The notes under the pieces are model-generated. The model was not told where the DNA came from, did no database searches, and saw only the letters and a program-made list of their open reading frames with translations. Source: Oscheius dolichura (lineage: Eukaryota > Nematoda > Chromadorea > Rhabditida > Rhabditidae). Taken from it: a DNA stretch of 64,000 nucleotides. Location: positions 10,030,001 to 10,094,000 of the forward strand of contig OW051494.1 in NCBI GenBank assembly GCA_932521035.1, given 5' to 3'. Below, one piece after another: positions 22,241-33,352 of this stretch; the stretch's first letter is position 1; the number at the start of each line of letters is the position of its first letter. The translations under genes were made by a program, and so were the position numbers.

Positions 22241-22875
22241 TCTTGGATAAGAGATCTTCAAGCACCCGTAACCAGTTGTACTAAAAACCGAATGCCTGCA
22301 AAAGTAACGTTATTGTGGAGAAGCAAGGAAGAACAAAGCAATTGAACGAAGCAAAAAGTAGAGAACAAACGACAAACAGAAAGTAAACTTTTGCATCTGA
22401 ACAATGCGAATATGCATAGCACATTTTCGGTTCTGGGCTAAACATTCTCTTCGCCGGTTTGAGAGCATTCTATTGAAGAAAAAACACGGCACACTTCTCA
22501 CATAAAAATGTTACTGACACACGTTAGTCTTAGGGGAAAACCTCCCACACTACTGCAAAAACTTGTTGATAAAAACATTTATGCGCACAAACACAAAAAT
22601 ACGATAATGCATTCAAAATGTACATAAATAATTGTGCCGAGATGAATAAGAAAGGGCAGAATCTCAAGTTAATAAAATCTACAGACGGATCTATCACAAA
22701 CATACACCGGAAATTAACACGGATCAATACAGATACGGAGCATAATTGATATATAATGAGTATAGTGGTCCATTGGAGAAAACAAAATGAGCAACAATAT
22801 TATAATTACCTAAAAAAGCACAATGACACATCTGTGAAGAGGACAAACAATAAGGAAATAATCAAAATCCTACAC
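22241..22875. other. Between NAA30 and cullin, no gene seen
   Basis: AT-rich. TTTTTAG about 30 nt upstream of the NAA30 ATG may be a trans-splice acceptor. The rest is probably cullin 3' UTR and spacer. Confidence 0.5.
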
Positions 22876-25800
22876 TTAGGCTAAATATTGGTATTCGTCG
22901 TGTTTGTCTGTTCTCTGAAGGTACATCTTGTCAATCAAGTCCTCCACACATTTCTTAACAAGAGGCAAATCCGGCTTGAAGCGTCCCTTTATTTGCTCCA
23001 TAACCTATAAATTGCCAGGAATTATATGTCGCAGCTATATGATTTCAATTGACAGCCCCTCAGCTGTTACACAAACGTCAACGGCACGGCGAGCGTGCGT
23101 ACGCTATGTCTCAAAGATCATGAAATCTGGTTTAAGCTTTGGAGCGGGTATGCCAGCTAAGATATGGCTGCTGATAAGCGATTGTAACATCGGCTTTTTT
23201 GAAAATTAAAGAAAAAAGAACGCACTTCATTGACAAGTTGTGTATGCCTGAGAACTTTTCGTGTCTTCATAATCCTGACTACAGCACACTCCACATAATA
23301 TTTTCTGTCTTGAGCTACAGTATGATTAACGCTTTCGACTTCCTTCTCCGCTTGTTTTGTACTTTGTACCGCCGGTAACTTGAATTTCAAACGTCTACTG
23401 CTATAGTTCGGATTGATGGTGAGCACCGAGTTAAGCGTCAAATCCTGTAAAATAAGAATAAAAACATACAGATTACTGGATTACCTTATCAGCACAAGTG
23501 AGTAGCCCTTGAACAACATGGGTCTGACATATTTTTAGTATAAGATCACCTGTGATTCCAACAGAAGCACTAATATCTCCAACCTACAAAAAATCTAATC
23601 AAAATAATGAAGAGAGCGTTACCGTTAACGAGTCACGATAGTTGAAAATCATTAGCGTTGAAATTTGAAACAGGGATCCTGAGATCAAATAATTTTTGTC
23701 GAGGTATGTGGTACGCAGATCTCCTAAAAACGATGGTAAAATTATATCTAGCAGTAAAATGAATACCCGAGCAGGAAGTATACAACCATGTGAGTCTTCT
23801 GCCGTTGTATTTTGTAGTATAATATTCTTGGAAACGATCGACGGCTGACTTCAAATCCAGTGGTAAAATGAAGCCGATAGATTCAACATGAGCTGGAGGA
23901 GTACCACTTCCACCTAATTTTAGCATTGTTAAAATAATTAAAACGTACAATGAACTAACCAACTGTAGGAGCAGAAAGTGGCCACGAGCCAGCAGTTAGC
24001 ACATATGGGCACATTGCAAACTTGGTTTTTTGGCCAGTTTCTTGTAGATGCACTTCGTAGTTATTTTGAAGTTCTGTGCACAGACCGATGTCGGTGAACA
24101 TACGTGTCAGCTTAGAAGTGAACTCATAACCACACGCTAGCTGAAAGAAAAATTATACTCCGTATTACATTCAGCTACAACAATAATACAAGAAAGCATA
24201 GCGCTTTCTGCATTCTTGTTTTGAAATCTCAATGCTCTTGCCATTTGTTTTGTTCAATACAAAAATATAACAATATGGATCAAACGGCAAGAGATTTACC
24301 CTAAATATCTCATAGGGGTCCTTTGCAGGTGGGAAACATGCCTTCAGCTTGTTGATCATGCTCTCCTCTGCGTCCATAGAAACTGAGCTACCATTAATCA
24401 ATCGATTAGACAACATCTTTGAGTAGAACTACAAATTGAAGATATTGACAAAATAGCCGCAAGAAAAGACCTTTTGGAAAACGTCCTTATCTTCAATATA
24501 TCGGAAAATAACAATAGCTCTGGCTAGACGGGTATCCAAATCTACTTCAGCTAGTCCTTTTGTATTCTTTCTCAGCAGCGCATCGCAATAACGAGCCAGC
24601 TAAAATAAAATTTCAGATGTATTAATTTAGCATTTGTTACTCGTTCACTAGCTTTGGCACATGGCACAGTTCTATCAGGACGAACATTGACTACTGTTTG
24701 AAGAGCCTGAAATAAAAATGAAGATGGGAGACAATAATGAAATTGTACCTTATCAAGCGCTCCTGTAAAATCTCCATCGTCCATAAACACAGACATTTTC
24801 ATCTCGCTGTATCGATCAAAAACCTGTAGCACATTCTCCACAAATTGATTATGAATGTTATCGCCAGAAAGATTGCTGACAGCCTGTAATAAATCGAGTC
24901 CATCTGTTTGGTATTTCTGAAGCACCTCGAGGCCTTTTTTCTTGACGTAGTCTTCAAATTCTCTAACCATTACCGTCAAACCGCCATCAATCGGTTTCAT
25001 TAGCTTGTACATATTTCTAAGATCTGTAACATGGATGTTAAAGAATGCCAACAGTAAGAATTTACCGTTATGTTCTTCGTTTCTAATAAGCTCACTGCAA
25101 ACACCGTTGAGTTTTTCTTTATGAGCAGAAACCATAACATTTTGACAAAGCTTGATGACCTTGTCAACTGTCGATTTATGTACGTATGTAGTTGAACGGA
25201 GCTTTTCCGCCTCAATAATGTGGATGACTTCTTCCATGTACCGACTACAAGACAAATCTGAGAGCAGCTTATGAGCCAAATGGGTGTAATGTTCTTCTGT
25301 AGCTTGCAAAAATCTGAAGCAAATGGTTGTAGAATTAAATTCTTCAAGAGCATACGGCATCTCAAAGTAGGTTTGGTAGAATTCTCGGTTCATTTCCTGT
25401 TTTGGAGTATGATATTCGTAGCTGGATTGATTTTCGGCTAAGTCGTGTTGTTCCACTTGTACAAAAGACAAAATGGTATCCTGTATAACGGTTTTGTTCA
25501 TCGGCGGGTTTCCTTTTCTGTCCTTGGCGATTGCTTCTAGCAAAAGTACGAGTAGTTTATCAAAAATTGGACGAATTAGTCGATTTTTCCATATATCCAA
25601 AGCCATCTGGAATCTACGGCATTACATAGCTTATTGTAAAATCTTACACAGCCGACTTCCTTGATGTCATTCTTGGATAAAAACTGCTGGAAATTATTAT
25701 GCTGTAGATCTGGATCGAGATTCCGTTTTGTTTTCACATATTGTTTGTTTAAGTATCTGCAAGCAACAGTTAATGAATTGTCAATAAAATGACTACCCAA

Positions 25801-26208
25801 AGAGCATGTGAACATAGACTGTTCCTTCATGGAAAATTTTCCACATTTGAGCATAGGTGTAAAGTAGCTGATCGAGAGGAACTCCTTCGATTTTCTATAA
25901 AAACAATACTTCACAAAACATATTCAGCAATTCACTTACTCTACAAAGACCTCTTACATGATCTTCAATGCAACCGACGAGAGAACTATACAACCGATCA
26001 CAGAGGGGATCAGGAATAGCAACACAGATGTTGTACACATCACTAAAATGTGAATCCATTTGAAAAGATCGAAAAATAATAAGTACTTGAATTTGTGATT
26101 CCAATCTATCCTTGTGATTGGCTGTAACTCGATAATATTGACGACTGAACGGCGAAGATCGCCCCATACTTCGTTAAAATCTATTATCTGTGGACGTAAC
26201 GCATACAT
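22876..26208 (-). CDS. cul-2: Cullin-2 homologue, scaffold of CRL2 ubiquitin ligase
   Basis: Starts at ATG 26208, five nt after CTTTCAG (trans-splice-like), and ends at TAA 22876-22878; about 740 aa in roughly 16 exons. Closest family is CUL2: N-terminal RPQIIDFNEVW, cullin-repeat core (RYLNKQYVKTKRNLD, SRYMEEV), cullin-homology domain (LINGSSVSMDAEESMINKLK, GRRLTWLY), and winged-helix C-terminus with the neddylation site in VVRIMKTRKVLRH and the DEYQYLA end. Cullin-2 links elongin/VHL-box receptors to RBX1. The last exons are firm: 22876-23004, 23226-23444, 23485-23583, 23623-23723 and 23767-23913; N-terminal exon edges were not all fixed. NAA30 follows in the same direction, ~635 bp after the stop. 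Confidence 0.9.
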
Positions 26209-26688
26209 CTAACCTGAAAGAATAACATGACTATTATAATTTTTTGAGAAAGAGAAGAATACAAAAGGTAAATTGTACATGCATTATGAAGAGCAATCTT
26301 TCTACTAATACTTTTGATGTGAAGTATACATAATGTTGTGCCATTTTTGCATAAAGCTAACAAAGAGAAACAGCAAGAAATATAGAAGAAAGAGATTTGC
26401 TTACAAAAGAACACGAGATATGTCAAATCAAAAATATTAAAGGTCGGGGGTGATTTGTCGATTGAGCACGGATAATTCGACACAAATTACAACAATTGGC
26501 TTTGTTTCTATTGAAACAAGCATCTATTTGATTCATTTTGACTGACAAAATGAAGAAAATAGGAAGAAGAGAAGAGCTCGGCTATAAAAAAGACACGAAA
26601 CATCAAAGGATATGCTGGAATGTTGCTACATTGCCATGTGGCACCACGTGTCCGGGCTAGTCTATCACTCCGGGCGCCTTCGCTTTCG
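26209..26688. other. Upstream of cullin-2, no gene seen
   Basis: AT-rich 480 bp between the cullin-2 start and tRNA-His. A 99-codon open frame on the minus strand is hydrophobic and unsupported. Confidence 0.5.
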
Positions 26689-26760
26689 GCCCACGTAGTA
26701 TAGTGGTTAGTACTCCACGTTGTGGCCGTGGCGACGCTGGTTCGATTCCAGCCGTGGGCA
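26689..26760 (+). tRNA. tRNA-His (GTG)
   Basis: 72 nt: acceptor GCCCACG / CGTGGGC, anticodon loop TTGTGGC with GTG, T-arm GCTGGTTCGATTCCAGC. Preceded by GCTTTCG and followed by AACTTTCTTTTG plus T-runs (Pol III stop); the same flanks occur at the other two His genes. Confidence 0.95.
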
Positions 26761-26837
26761 ACTTTCTTTTGCCTTTTTTACAACTGCCATTCATTCTTCT
26801 TTGTTCATTTTTTATTGAAAACATGTGAAGAAATGAT

Positions 26838-27201
26838 TTAAAAATTCAATATTCCAGCCCGCAACAGTGCCCACAGATGGCAATGGCAGTATTCTTTCAT
26901 CTCGTCCGAAACACAATCTCCAAATTTCAGCATTCTATCCACACGGGCGGAGAAGATCATCTCCAAATGTCCTGTGTACTGAACTCGTACAGTTGCTCGA
27001 AATTTTGCTTTCTCCGCTCCATTTTGTCTGACTTTTAGCAGTACTTGAAAGGTTCCGCTCTCTCTGATTGGATAAAATCCGTCAATTTCAGCTTCTTTCA
27101 GCTGCCATGCGCCACATTTTGACGCCTCGTCACTTTCCGCTATCCTGCCATTGATACGATCCAAAACAAAGCTTGCCAACGTTTTTCCAAGCGATGAATT
27201 G
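26838..27201 (-). CDS. Terminal exon of an unknown gene, 121 complete codons
   Basis: The open frame begins after TTTTTTCAG at 27202-27210 in phase 2 and ends at TAA 26838-26840. The protein is globular looking, with SSLGKTLASFVLDRING, a basic/aliphatic middle (FQVLLKVRQNG) and CHCH near the C-terminus. I could not find an upstream exon of matching phase; the frame at 27458-27658 does not join cleanly. Not recognised. Confidence 0.45.
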
Positions 27202-27457
27202 CTGAAAAAATTAATAAAGATTATAAAAAATAACATAAAATTATAAGAAAATGAAGAGAAATGATAACAGTGAAGAAGTATTCAATGCAAATGGAAATTC
27301 TTCAATCATATGTCTAAAATCACCATTTCTTCTGATTTTTTTGTGTAGAAAGTATAAAGTAACATCCGCGGAACTTTCATAATATTTATATTTATATTTT
27401 TTTAAAATAAAAACTAATATAAAATGGTAGAAAAATGAAAGCAAACGTTAGATTTGA

Positions 27458-27658
27458 TCAATTACTCAAAGCAAATGGAAATTCCACCAAGCAGACCAAA
27501 ATGACATCGAGGAGAATGACTTTTTTCCGCTTTTTCTTGGCCAAACGCCGTTTGTTTGCGATCCGTTTCCGTGTCTGACCACCAAAACATCGCTTTCTAC
27601 CCGGTTTAAACTCGTCTGCCTGCTTTCCAACCCAGTAAAAGTCTAAAAATTCGTCCAT
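27458..27658 (-). CDS. Possible 66-aa basic ORF head-to-head with PTP gene
   Basis: Starts MDEFLDFYWVGKQADEF, then a Lys/Arg-rich stretch, then a hydrophobic end. Its ATG is only 12 bp from the ATG of the divergent PTP-like gene. It may be the first exon of the gene ending at 26838, but no phase-compatible donor is obvious. Low confidence. Confidence 0.25.
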   Translation of the reverse strand: MDEFLDFYWVGKQADEFKPGRKRCFGGQTRKRIANKRRLAKKKRKKVILLDVILVCLVEFPFALSN

Positions 27659-27670
27659 TTCATTTCTACG

Positions 27671-30600
27671 ATGCCGCCGAAGCAGCAGCGTTCTCCGGAT
27701 AAGAAGCAGAAAAGCAAGCAGCTGAACAAGAAGAAGAAGAACAGAATCTCATGTGAGGCGAGCGGCGCCACGGTCGGCGGCGATGGCGGCGAGCAGACGG
27801 TCGAGTCCAACTCGGCCGGTGAGATGCCAACAAAGAAGAAGTCCGGATTCTTTGGCGGACTGATATCGACGAACCCGAATAAGAAAAAGGAGAAGACGAA
27901 GACGGGCCACTCGAAGAAGACCAAGAAGCCGACGATTCGCAGCCGGCAGATGCCGAAGAAGCCGGCCCCCAAGGCGGTGCCAGTCAAGCAGCCGGAGCCG
28001 CCGCGGCCGACGAATCCCGCCCGGCCCGAACTGCCGCGAACGCCTCAGGAACCGTCCCGGACGCCTCAGGAAGCCTCCCAAACCCCTAAGGACGACGAGC
28101 AGCAGCAGCAGAAGGAGCAGGAGGACAAGCGGAAGAAGTTCCCGGCCCTGCCACCTCCGCCGCCGCCGGCCAAGAAGAAGCAGCCCCCGTCCCGAGCGGC
28201 CACCGAGGAGGAACTGTCCCAAAAGCCGCCGCCCCCGCCTCCAAAGCATAAAAATCCCGAGAAGAAGAAGAGACTTCAAAAAGTACCGAGTGATGACGAC
28301 CTGCAGCAGGAAACCATCGACCAGACGGGGCCATGCGAGGCCACCAGGGACGGCTGCTCGTCCGGCTCGGCCGGCTCCTTGGCAGAAGATCGCCATAAAA
28401 AGCGACTCCCCGTGCCGGCACAGGCAGCCATGGACGAGTTTTTTAAACACGTGATGTTGCTGAAATGGGCGGATGTCGTCCAGGAATTTCGACTCCTCGA
28501 GGGCATCAAGCCGACGGCCATCGTCCCGCGGTCGCAGATGATGACCGCCTACGATGCGACTGTTCCCTGCCTCGAGAGTACTCGCTTCGTGTCACAAGGA
28601 GTTGATTTTTATCATGCTAGCCGGTTCACAATGCCGGTGCGTTTTTTTAAAATTTGGTTACGGTAGGAAAATGACCAAAAAATGGGAAATTTTGGCATTT
28701 TTGGTAGGCTGGGAGCTTCTGAGAGGATAATCGCGGGCTAATCCTTTGAATACCTCGAAAAATCCCTATTTTTCTTCCACAAAATGATAACAAACCACTC
28801 CTTTAATGTTCACAAACATCAGAAATATAGCCTCAACTGATAAAAATGGCTTTCACCGCGAAAGAAACTGCCGCAGCCGTCCGATGCTCACCAAGACCCT
28901 AATTTTGAACCTCTACGGCGCTAAAAATGTTTTTTTCTCGCGATCCAGACCTCCATTTAAAAAAGTGAATATATCATCGTGTTCAGGAAGAAAAGGCGCA
29001 TTTTTTGAACCTAGACCGAATTTATGGATCAGCAGTTCATTAGAATTTCGTTTTTCGCGCAGAAAATGGGGTTGGTGGCCTAAAACGTGTCGCGCGGTCT
29101 CAAAAGCTTTTTAGCGCTTCTGAGGGAAAATAGAACGGATTTTCGAATAATATTACGTGCTGCACACTCAGGATTAACTGGTTATATGCTCACAAGGGAA
29201 CTTTTTTACCTTAATGCGGCTTCCCGAGATGAGAGTAGAGTCATTCGAAAGGACATCAAAAGTTATACTGATGAGCAAATTTGTAGCGGCTAACTGCCGG
29301 GGCGACGCCCGTGACAGCGAGATTAAGTTTATACAGTTAAGAGATTTGATTTGTCTTGTCATTTTACAAACAGCCAGTAAGAAACATGAAATTGTGAAAA
29401 TGGGGAACCGGCTCCGAGATAGATGAGATAGTGGGTAGAGTGGTGATGAAACGGTACTTTGGGAATCGAACCCATGCCTTCATTTACCATTCCACTGCTC
29501 AACCTACTGCGCCACACTTTTTTTTACTGTCATCTCGGGAAGCCCCATTAAGGTAAAAAAGTTCCCTTGTCAGAATTGGTATTCAACCTTCAATTTCCGA
29601 AAATTTGGCTAAAATCTGGGGAAAATTGGTCCTGGGCCGACCCAAACTTCAATAATTCGACTTCTTTTCAGACGAAGTCCGGCATCAAAGACATCCGCTT
29701 CATTCTGGCTCAAGCTCCGCCGACGGAACGAGCTGTTGAGGATTTCTGGCAGACGGTCTTCCACGCCGAGCCGGCTCTAATCTTCCTCCTCGCGCCGCTC
29801 TACGAAGAAGGCGGTGGCTGTGCCTTCTTCCTGGCCCAAGCCGGCCAATACGAGACCTACGGTCAGATGATGGTCACCACAAAGAGAGTCGAGAGTTTCA
29901 ACTACGGCACGGCCTACCTGTTCGAGGTGCTGCCAGAGGGTTGCTCCAATGCTCTCTTCATCCGGATGATCCACTGCGAACGGTGGGAGCCGCGCATCAC
30001 CCCGTCTCTAAGGGGATTCCTGCCACTGATGCAGATGTGCCGCGACATTGATGTAAGCCAATTTTTTTCTATGTTTTTGGCTTCAAAATATTCAGAATTG
30101 CATGCTGATTATGAATAACTACTTTAAAAATTGTCACAATATCAAAAAATTGGTGAAAGATGCAGGCAAAACTCCGATTAGCAATGGCGCGCCCGCTGTT
30201 TACGCGCGTTATACACGCTATACGCGCTTACTGTAACCCATTTGAAGAATCCTTTTTCTCGCGATTCTGCGTCCGCTTTCAAAAATAAGCATACGCTCTC
30301 AAGGCGAATTTAACAGAAACCAGGCCGATTCGGTTTGCTCCACCCGCCGGCTGTTTACGCGCGCTCTTTGGCGCGCCACTACCGTAACCCAGAAAACCTC
30401 TTGTACTGTATTTTTCTTGTATAATAAACCTGTTTTGTAGCCCTCTGCTCTGGTGCTGTGTGTCAGCCGAAAGGGTACAGGCCGTCCGGCTGTCCTCGCC
30501 GCCGCGACGACCGTCTACAATCGCCTCCTGCAGGGACTCTTCACCCCGATCCAGGATGTGGCCATCCATTTGAGGAATCAGCGCGCCGGGTCCTTTGAAA

Positions 30601-30740
30601 ACATGACCCAATACAGTTTTGCCTACCTCGCCGTGGCCGGATACATCAAGAGACGGACGGGCGAAGCCCAATGGGGCGATGTGATGGAACACATGAGCCA
30701 ATGGGGACCGGAACTAGCGAAACAACTGGAAGAGGAGTAG
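27671..30740 (+). CDS. Protein tyrosine phosphatase-like protein, probably inactive, 548 aa
   Basis: Exons 27671-28636, 29672-30052 and 30441-30740; 549 codons. Residues 1-245 are disordered, Lys/Pro/Gln-rich, with two polyproline runs. The PTP domain follows from about residue 250: GVDFYHASRFTM (substrate/Asn-Ala-Ser region), FILAQAPPTERAVEDFWQTV (typical ATQGP...DFW region), and a final IHLRNQRAGSFENMTQYSFAYLAV (Q-loop/RxQR motif). The catalytic P-loop HCSAGxGR is replaced by LCVSRKGTGRP: Cys 456 is present but the Arg is seven residues away rather than five, and the His is gone; the WPD segment reads CERWEPR. So I infer a pseudophosphatase, a common outcome in nematode PTP expansions. Intron 1 (1035 bp) holds a MITE and intron 2 an intronic-family repeat. 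It lies in the same orientation as the receptor gene at 33.8 kb. Confidence 0.8.
28905..29010 (+). repeat. Partial intronic repeat family C
   Basis: TTCTCGCGATCCAGACCTCC, TATATCATCGTGTTCAG and GAAGAAAAGGCGCAT correspond to the last third of the ~240 bp family described at 30091-30311. Same (sense) orientation, inside PTP intron 1. Confidence 0.5.
29192..29570. mobile_element. MITE with ~40 bp inverted repeats and a tRNA-like segment
   Basis: Termini ACAAGGGAACTTTTTTACC and its complement, continuing through CTTAATG(C/G)GGCTTCCCGAGATGA, give ~40 bp inverted repeats around a 379 bp element. Inside, near 29450-29517 on the minus strand, are TGGCGCAGTAGGTTGAGC (A-box-like) and GGGTTCGATTCCC (exact B-box core), as in tRNA genes. 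It could be a tRNA-derived SINE inserted in, or domesticated by, a DNA transposon. Located in PTP intron 1. No clear target-site duplication seen. Confidence 0.7.
30091..30311 (+). repeat. Intronic repeat family C, copy 1
   Basis: Shared order of blocks: TTCAGAATTNNGTGCTGATTATG, TTTAAAAATTGTNANAATATC, GCCCGCTGTTTACGCGCG, TACNGTAACCC, TTCTCGCGATTCTGACGTCC, ATATCTTCTTGTTCAGCAG, AAGGCGAAT. About 220-250 bp, no coding capacity, no long terminal inverted repeats; a GC-rich hairpin core. Other copies: 35409-35640, 37631-37860, 38780-39010, 39590-39830, partial 28905-29010 and 36800-36890. All are in introns and in the sense orientation. Confidence 0.75.
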
Positions 30741-30937
30741 CCAAGAAGAGCCGAGGACCCTTCACACATGTATCATAGTTCTAGTAACCAAAAGGTACAA
30801 ATAAAAGGTTAGCAAAGATCGTTTTCTCCAATTTCTTGTCTTCTACCGGGAATTCCACACAAAATTTTGTCATCCTCTTCTTGTCCACCAGTCGAAAAGT
30901 TAAGCCTAAACGGTGGACGAAAAGTTAAGCCTGAACG

Positions 30938-31582
30938 GTGGACAAGCCCCCACAAGGTTTTGTGAAATTCTCCACCAACGTTTCCTCCTCTGACTGGTTT
31001 CCGAAGCGATGGAATCGACAGGAGTACATAGAAGACACTCCTAGCTCTTTTGACGCCGGTTATACAATTACCTCAGCTGCTTTGGACGCCGCCAGGGAAT
31101 TATTAAAGGTATCTCTTATGTTTTAAGAGGATACTGTAAGTTTAGGAGGTTCGCTGTGAACATAAGGTAGCTGTTTTGATAACGGATGGTATGCCCTTCG
31201 TGGACGACATCTTGCCCCAAGATATTGCCCTGGACAAGACGAAGGAAGCCGCTAAACAGGTCCGCACTCCCAGGGAAGGCAGCCCGCACTCGTAAAGTCT
31301 CGCCAAGACGCTTCCACTTCCCACTGGCTACTTCCTGCCAGGATTGTACGGGTGGGGGACAAAAAATTGGCGAATCCATTGACTTTTCCTGGTTTTCAGT
31401 TGAGGAGAGCGGATATTGACCTAATCGCCCTTGGTTACGGCAAAGAATTGAGAAAATCCTCCCTGAAGGAGATCCTCCCCGACCCAAAACGAGACTACTT
31501 CCAGTATGCTGGAGAAGCCTACGATTTCAAGGAGATGCACATGTCCTTCTTGTTGAACAAAGTATGTGACCGATTCAAATAA
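30938..31582 (+). pseudogene. Truncated von Willebrand factor A-domain gene
   Basis: Segments 30938-31108, 31146-31259 and 31400-31582 splice in frame and read as the middle and end of a vWA domain: VKFSTNVSSSDWFP, YTITSAALDAARELL, KVAVLITDGMP, DIDLIALGYGKELRKSSL and DFKEMHMSFLL. The N-terminal strand with the metal-site DxSxS motif, a start codon and a signal peptide are missing; the open frame begins after TGA with a twice-repeated 27 bp unit just upstream (GTCGAAAAGTTAAGCCT). The second intron contains a decayed MITE family A copy. Most likely a gene fragment, though an unseen 5' exon cannot be excluded. Confidence 0.55.
31285..31360. repeat. MITE family A, decayed copy
   Basis: CCGCACTCGTAAAGTCTCGCC and TCCTGCCAGGATTGTACGGGT are eroded left and right arms, spacer ~30 bp. 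Lies in the second intron of the vWA remnant. Confidence 0.55.
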
Positions 31583-31612
31583 ACTATATAAGAAAAAAAA
31601 ACAAAAGAAAGT

Positions 31613-31684
31613 TGCCCACGGCTGGAATCGAACCAGCGTCGCCACGGCCACAACGTGGAGTACTAACCACTATACTACGTGGGC
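31613..31684 (-). tRNA. tRNA-His (GTG)
   Basis: Identical 72 nt body to the gene at 26689-26760, opposite strand, with the same GCTTTCG upstream and AACTTTCTTTTG downstream, so the pair forms an inverted duplication about 4.9 kb apart. Confidence 0.95.
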
Positions 31685-31813
31685 CGAAAGCGAGGGTCCC
31701 CAGATTTATTGAAGATTCAACCTAGGTGATAAGAAACTTCTTTCTGGGAAAGATTCGTTCATAACACAAAAAGAACAGACAATAATTTGACATAAAGAGG
31801 TGTTTTATTATAA

Positions 31814-33352
31814 TTACGCGCTGCTTTCACTGCCGGTGGTGTTTTCCGACTTCTTGGCGTGTTTTCTGTGAGATCTCTTCCTCTCCCGTCGGCGTTCTCT
31901 CCTCTCCACTCCACAGCAGGTACAGCAGACGATGCAGACGACAATGGCCATCAGGAGGATGATGCCGCCGGCCACGGAGAGCCACAGATGGATCCACATG
32001 AAGCAGAAGTTGTGCTCGTAGTCCGTCGGCAGGTTGCTCTTCTCGAGGGTCGTCCTCACATTGTCTAGACCAGTTCGTCCTGCATACGCATGCGGTATCC
32101 AATATTCGAGATCCAGATGGCAGTGATTCCGATCCTGGCAGATGCAGGCGATGTTCGTCTCATTCTGATTTCCTCCTTTCATCTCGTAGCACTTGTCAAA
32201 TTCAATATCATTGACGCCGAGATTATGATCGCTCTTCTTATAGACATTCGCATCGATTTTCGTATCATTTATCTGAAAAAAGGCACAATAATTATTCAAA
32301 TAATGTTAGAAATCTTTTAAAAACCGGGAGAACACTTTTAAACCTAGATTTTTGAGCGGGAAGCTCCAAAACGCGCCCCGGCACCCTCTGTTCCTATCCC
32401 GCACCAAAAATGGAATTTTACGGCTCAGAAATGCGGTAGAACCTCAAATAGAAGTCTATTAGATAGTTTAGACTGTCTATAACCAGATACTGTAGAATTC
32501 CCAGTGTTCAAAAGGCCGGGAAGGTTATTTGAAGCCTTTACCCCGACTATGGTCCAAATTGCGTGGCGCCGGGTTATAGGCGATATTTTGGGGCCAAATC
32601 AGGCCGAAATTCAGATGTTAGATGCAGTTTTGTGTTGCCGGCCCTTTCACGGGACCAAGTCTGTCAAAAAATAAAATCTGGATACGGTAATAAAAGGGTA
32701 TGGGTCATTTTTCTGTAAGCCTCTTCCTTTTTGGCTGGCAGGCGGATCAGTGGCGGGCTGGACGGGCTCGGTTGGGCCAGTTTCATCTTCTTGGAGTTTT
32801 GACCGATAAACTAGGTCGTATACAGTACGCCAATACAGAAAATTTCGCTTTAACTTGCCTTGCGACTGAAATATTTGGCTCGCAACCCAATTTTGACTTT
32901 CCGGCAGCCAAATTTTGGTTTAGCGCTGTCCAAAGACACGAGAATCCGGCTATAACCTTTCCCGAGAATTCGGAGCGTGTCCTGCTGGCTTTCTGGATGA
33001 ATTGCAGTGGCCTACTGATATTTGGGAGCACTGTATACACGCCAAGTTATCGCGCGCCGGTGGCAATCAGTTTCAAATAGGTGCCGTTTCTCCAGCGGTC
33101 AAAAATGATGAAATTTCAAACAAAACTGACCGTTATCTTTCCGTTTCTTGTTGTATGTTTGAAGATAAGAATACACGCTCCTTCATCGGCTTTCTCATTT
33201 TTCAGCTGGTCCCGGCTGGCCCAGTTCTGCTGCTGGTAGATGTCTTCTCCGACGGCGCATGTCAGATGGAAACATGACGGTCCAAAATGGACGGCGCCGG
33301 CGGTCAGATTAATAATGGCTGAAATGAAACAGGTAATAAAGAGGGGGAACAT
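31814..33352 (-). CDS. Cys-rich single-pass membrane protein, Ly6/three-finger-like, 226 aa
   Basis: Exon 1 is 33131-33352 and exon 2 is 31814-32272, joined by an 858 bp intron with donor GTCAGT and acceptor TTTTTCAG; 227 codons. Signal peptide MFPLFITCFISAIINLTAGA, then an extracellular part with paired Cys (SCFHLTC, GACILIF, DKCYEMKGG, IACICQDRNHC) and likely N-glycosylation sites (NET, NDT), a membrane helix around WLSVAGGIILLMAIVVCIVC followed by CTCC, and a short strongly basic tail (RRERKRSHRKHAKK). The spacing resembles small three-finger (Ly6/activin-receptor-like) domains common in nematodes, but no diagnostic C-terminal CN motif is seen, so this is tentative. Possible palmitoylation at the juxtamembrane Cys cluster. 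Confidence 0.65.

Noticed and set aside
26184-26483. 99-codon hydrophobic frame upstream of cullin-2
   Set aside because: AT-rich DNA with a trans-splice acceptor right before the cullin ATG; no independent support.
27749-28450. 233-codon minus-strand frame opposite PTP exon 1
   Set aside because: Shadow of the Lys/Pro-rich exon; Leu/Arg-rich product without features.
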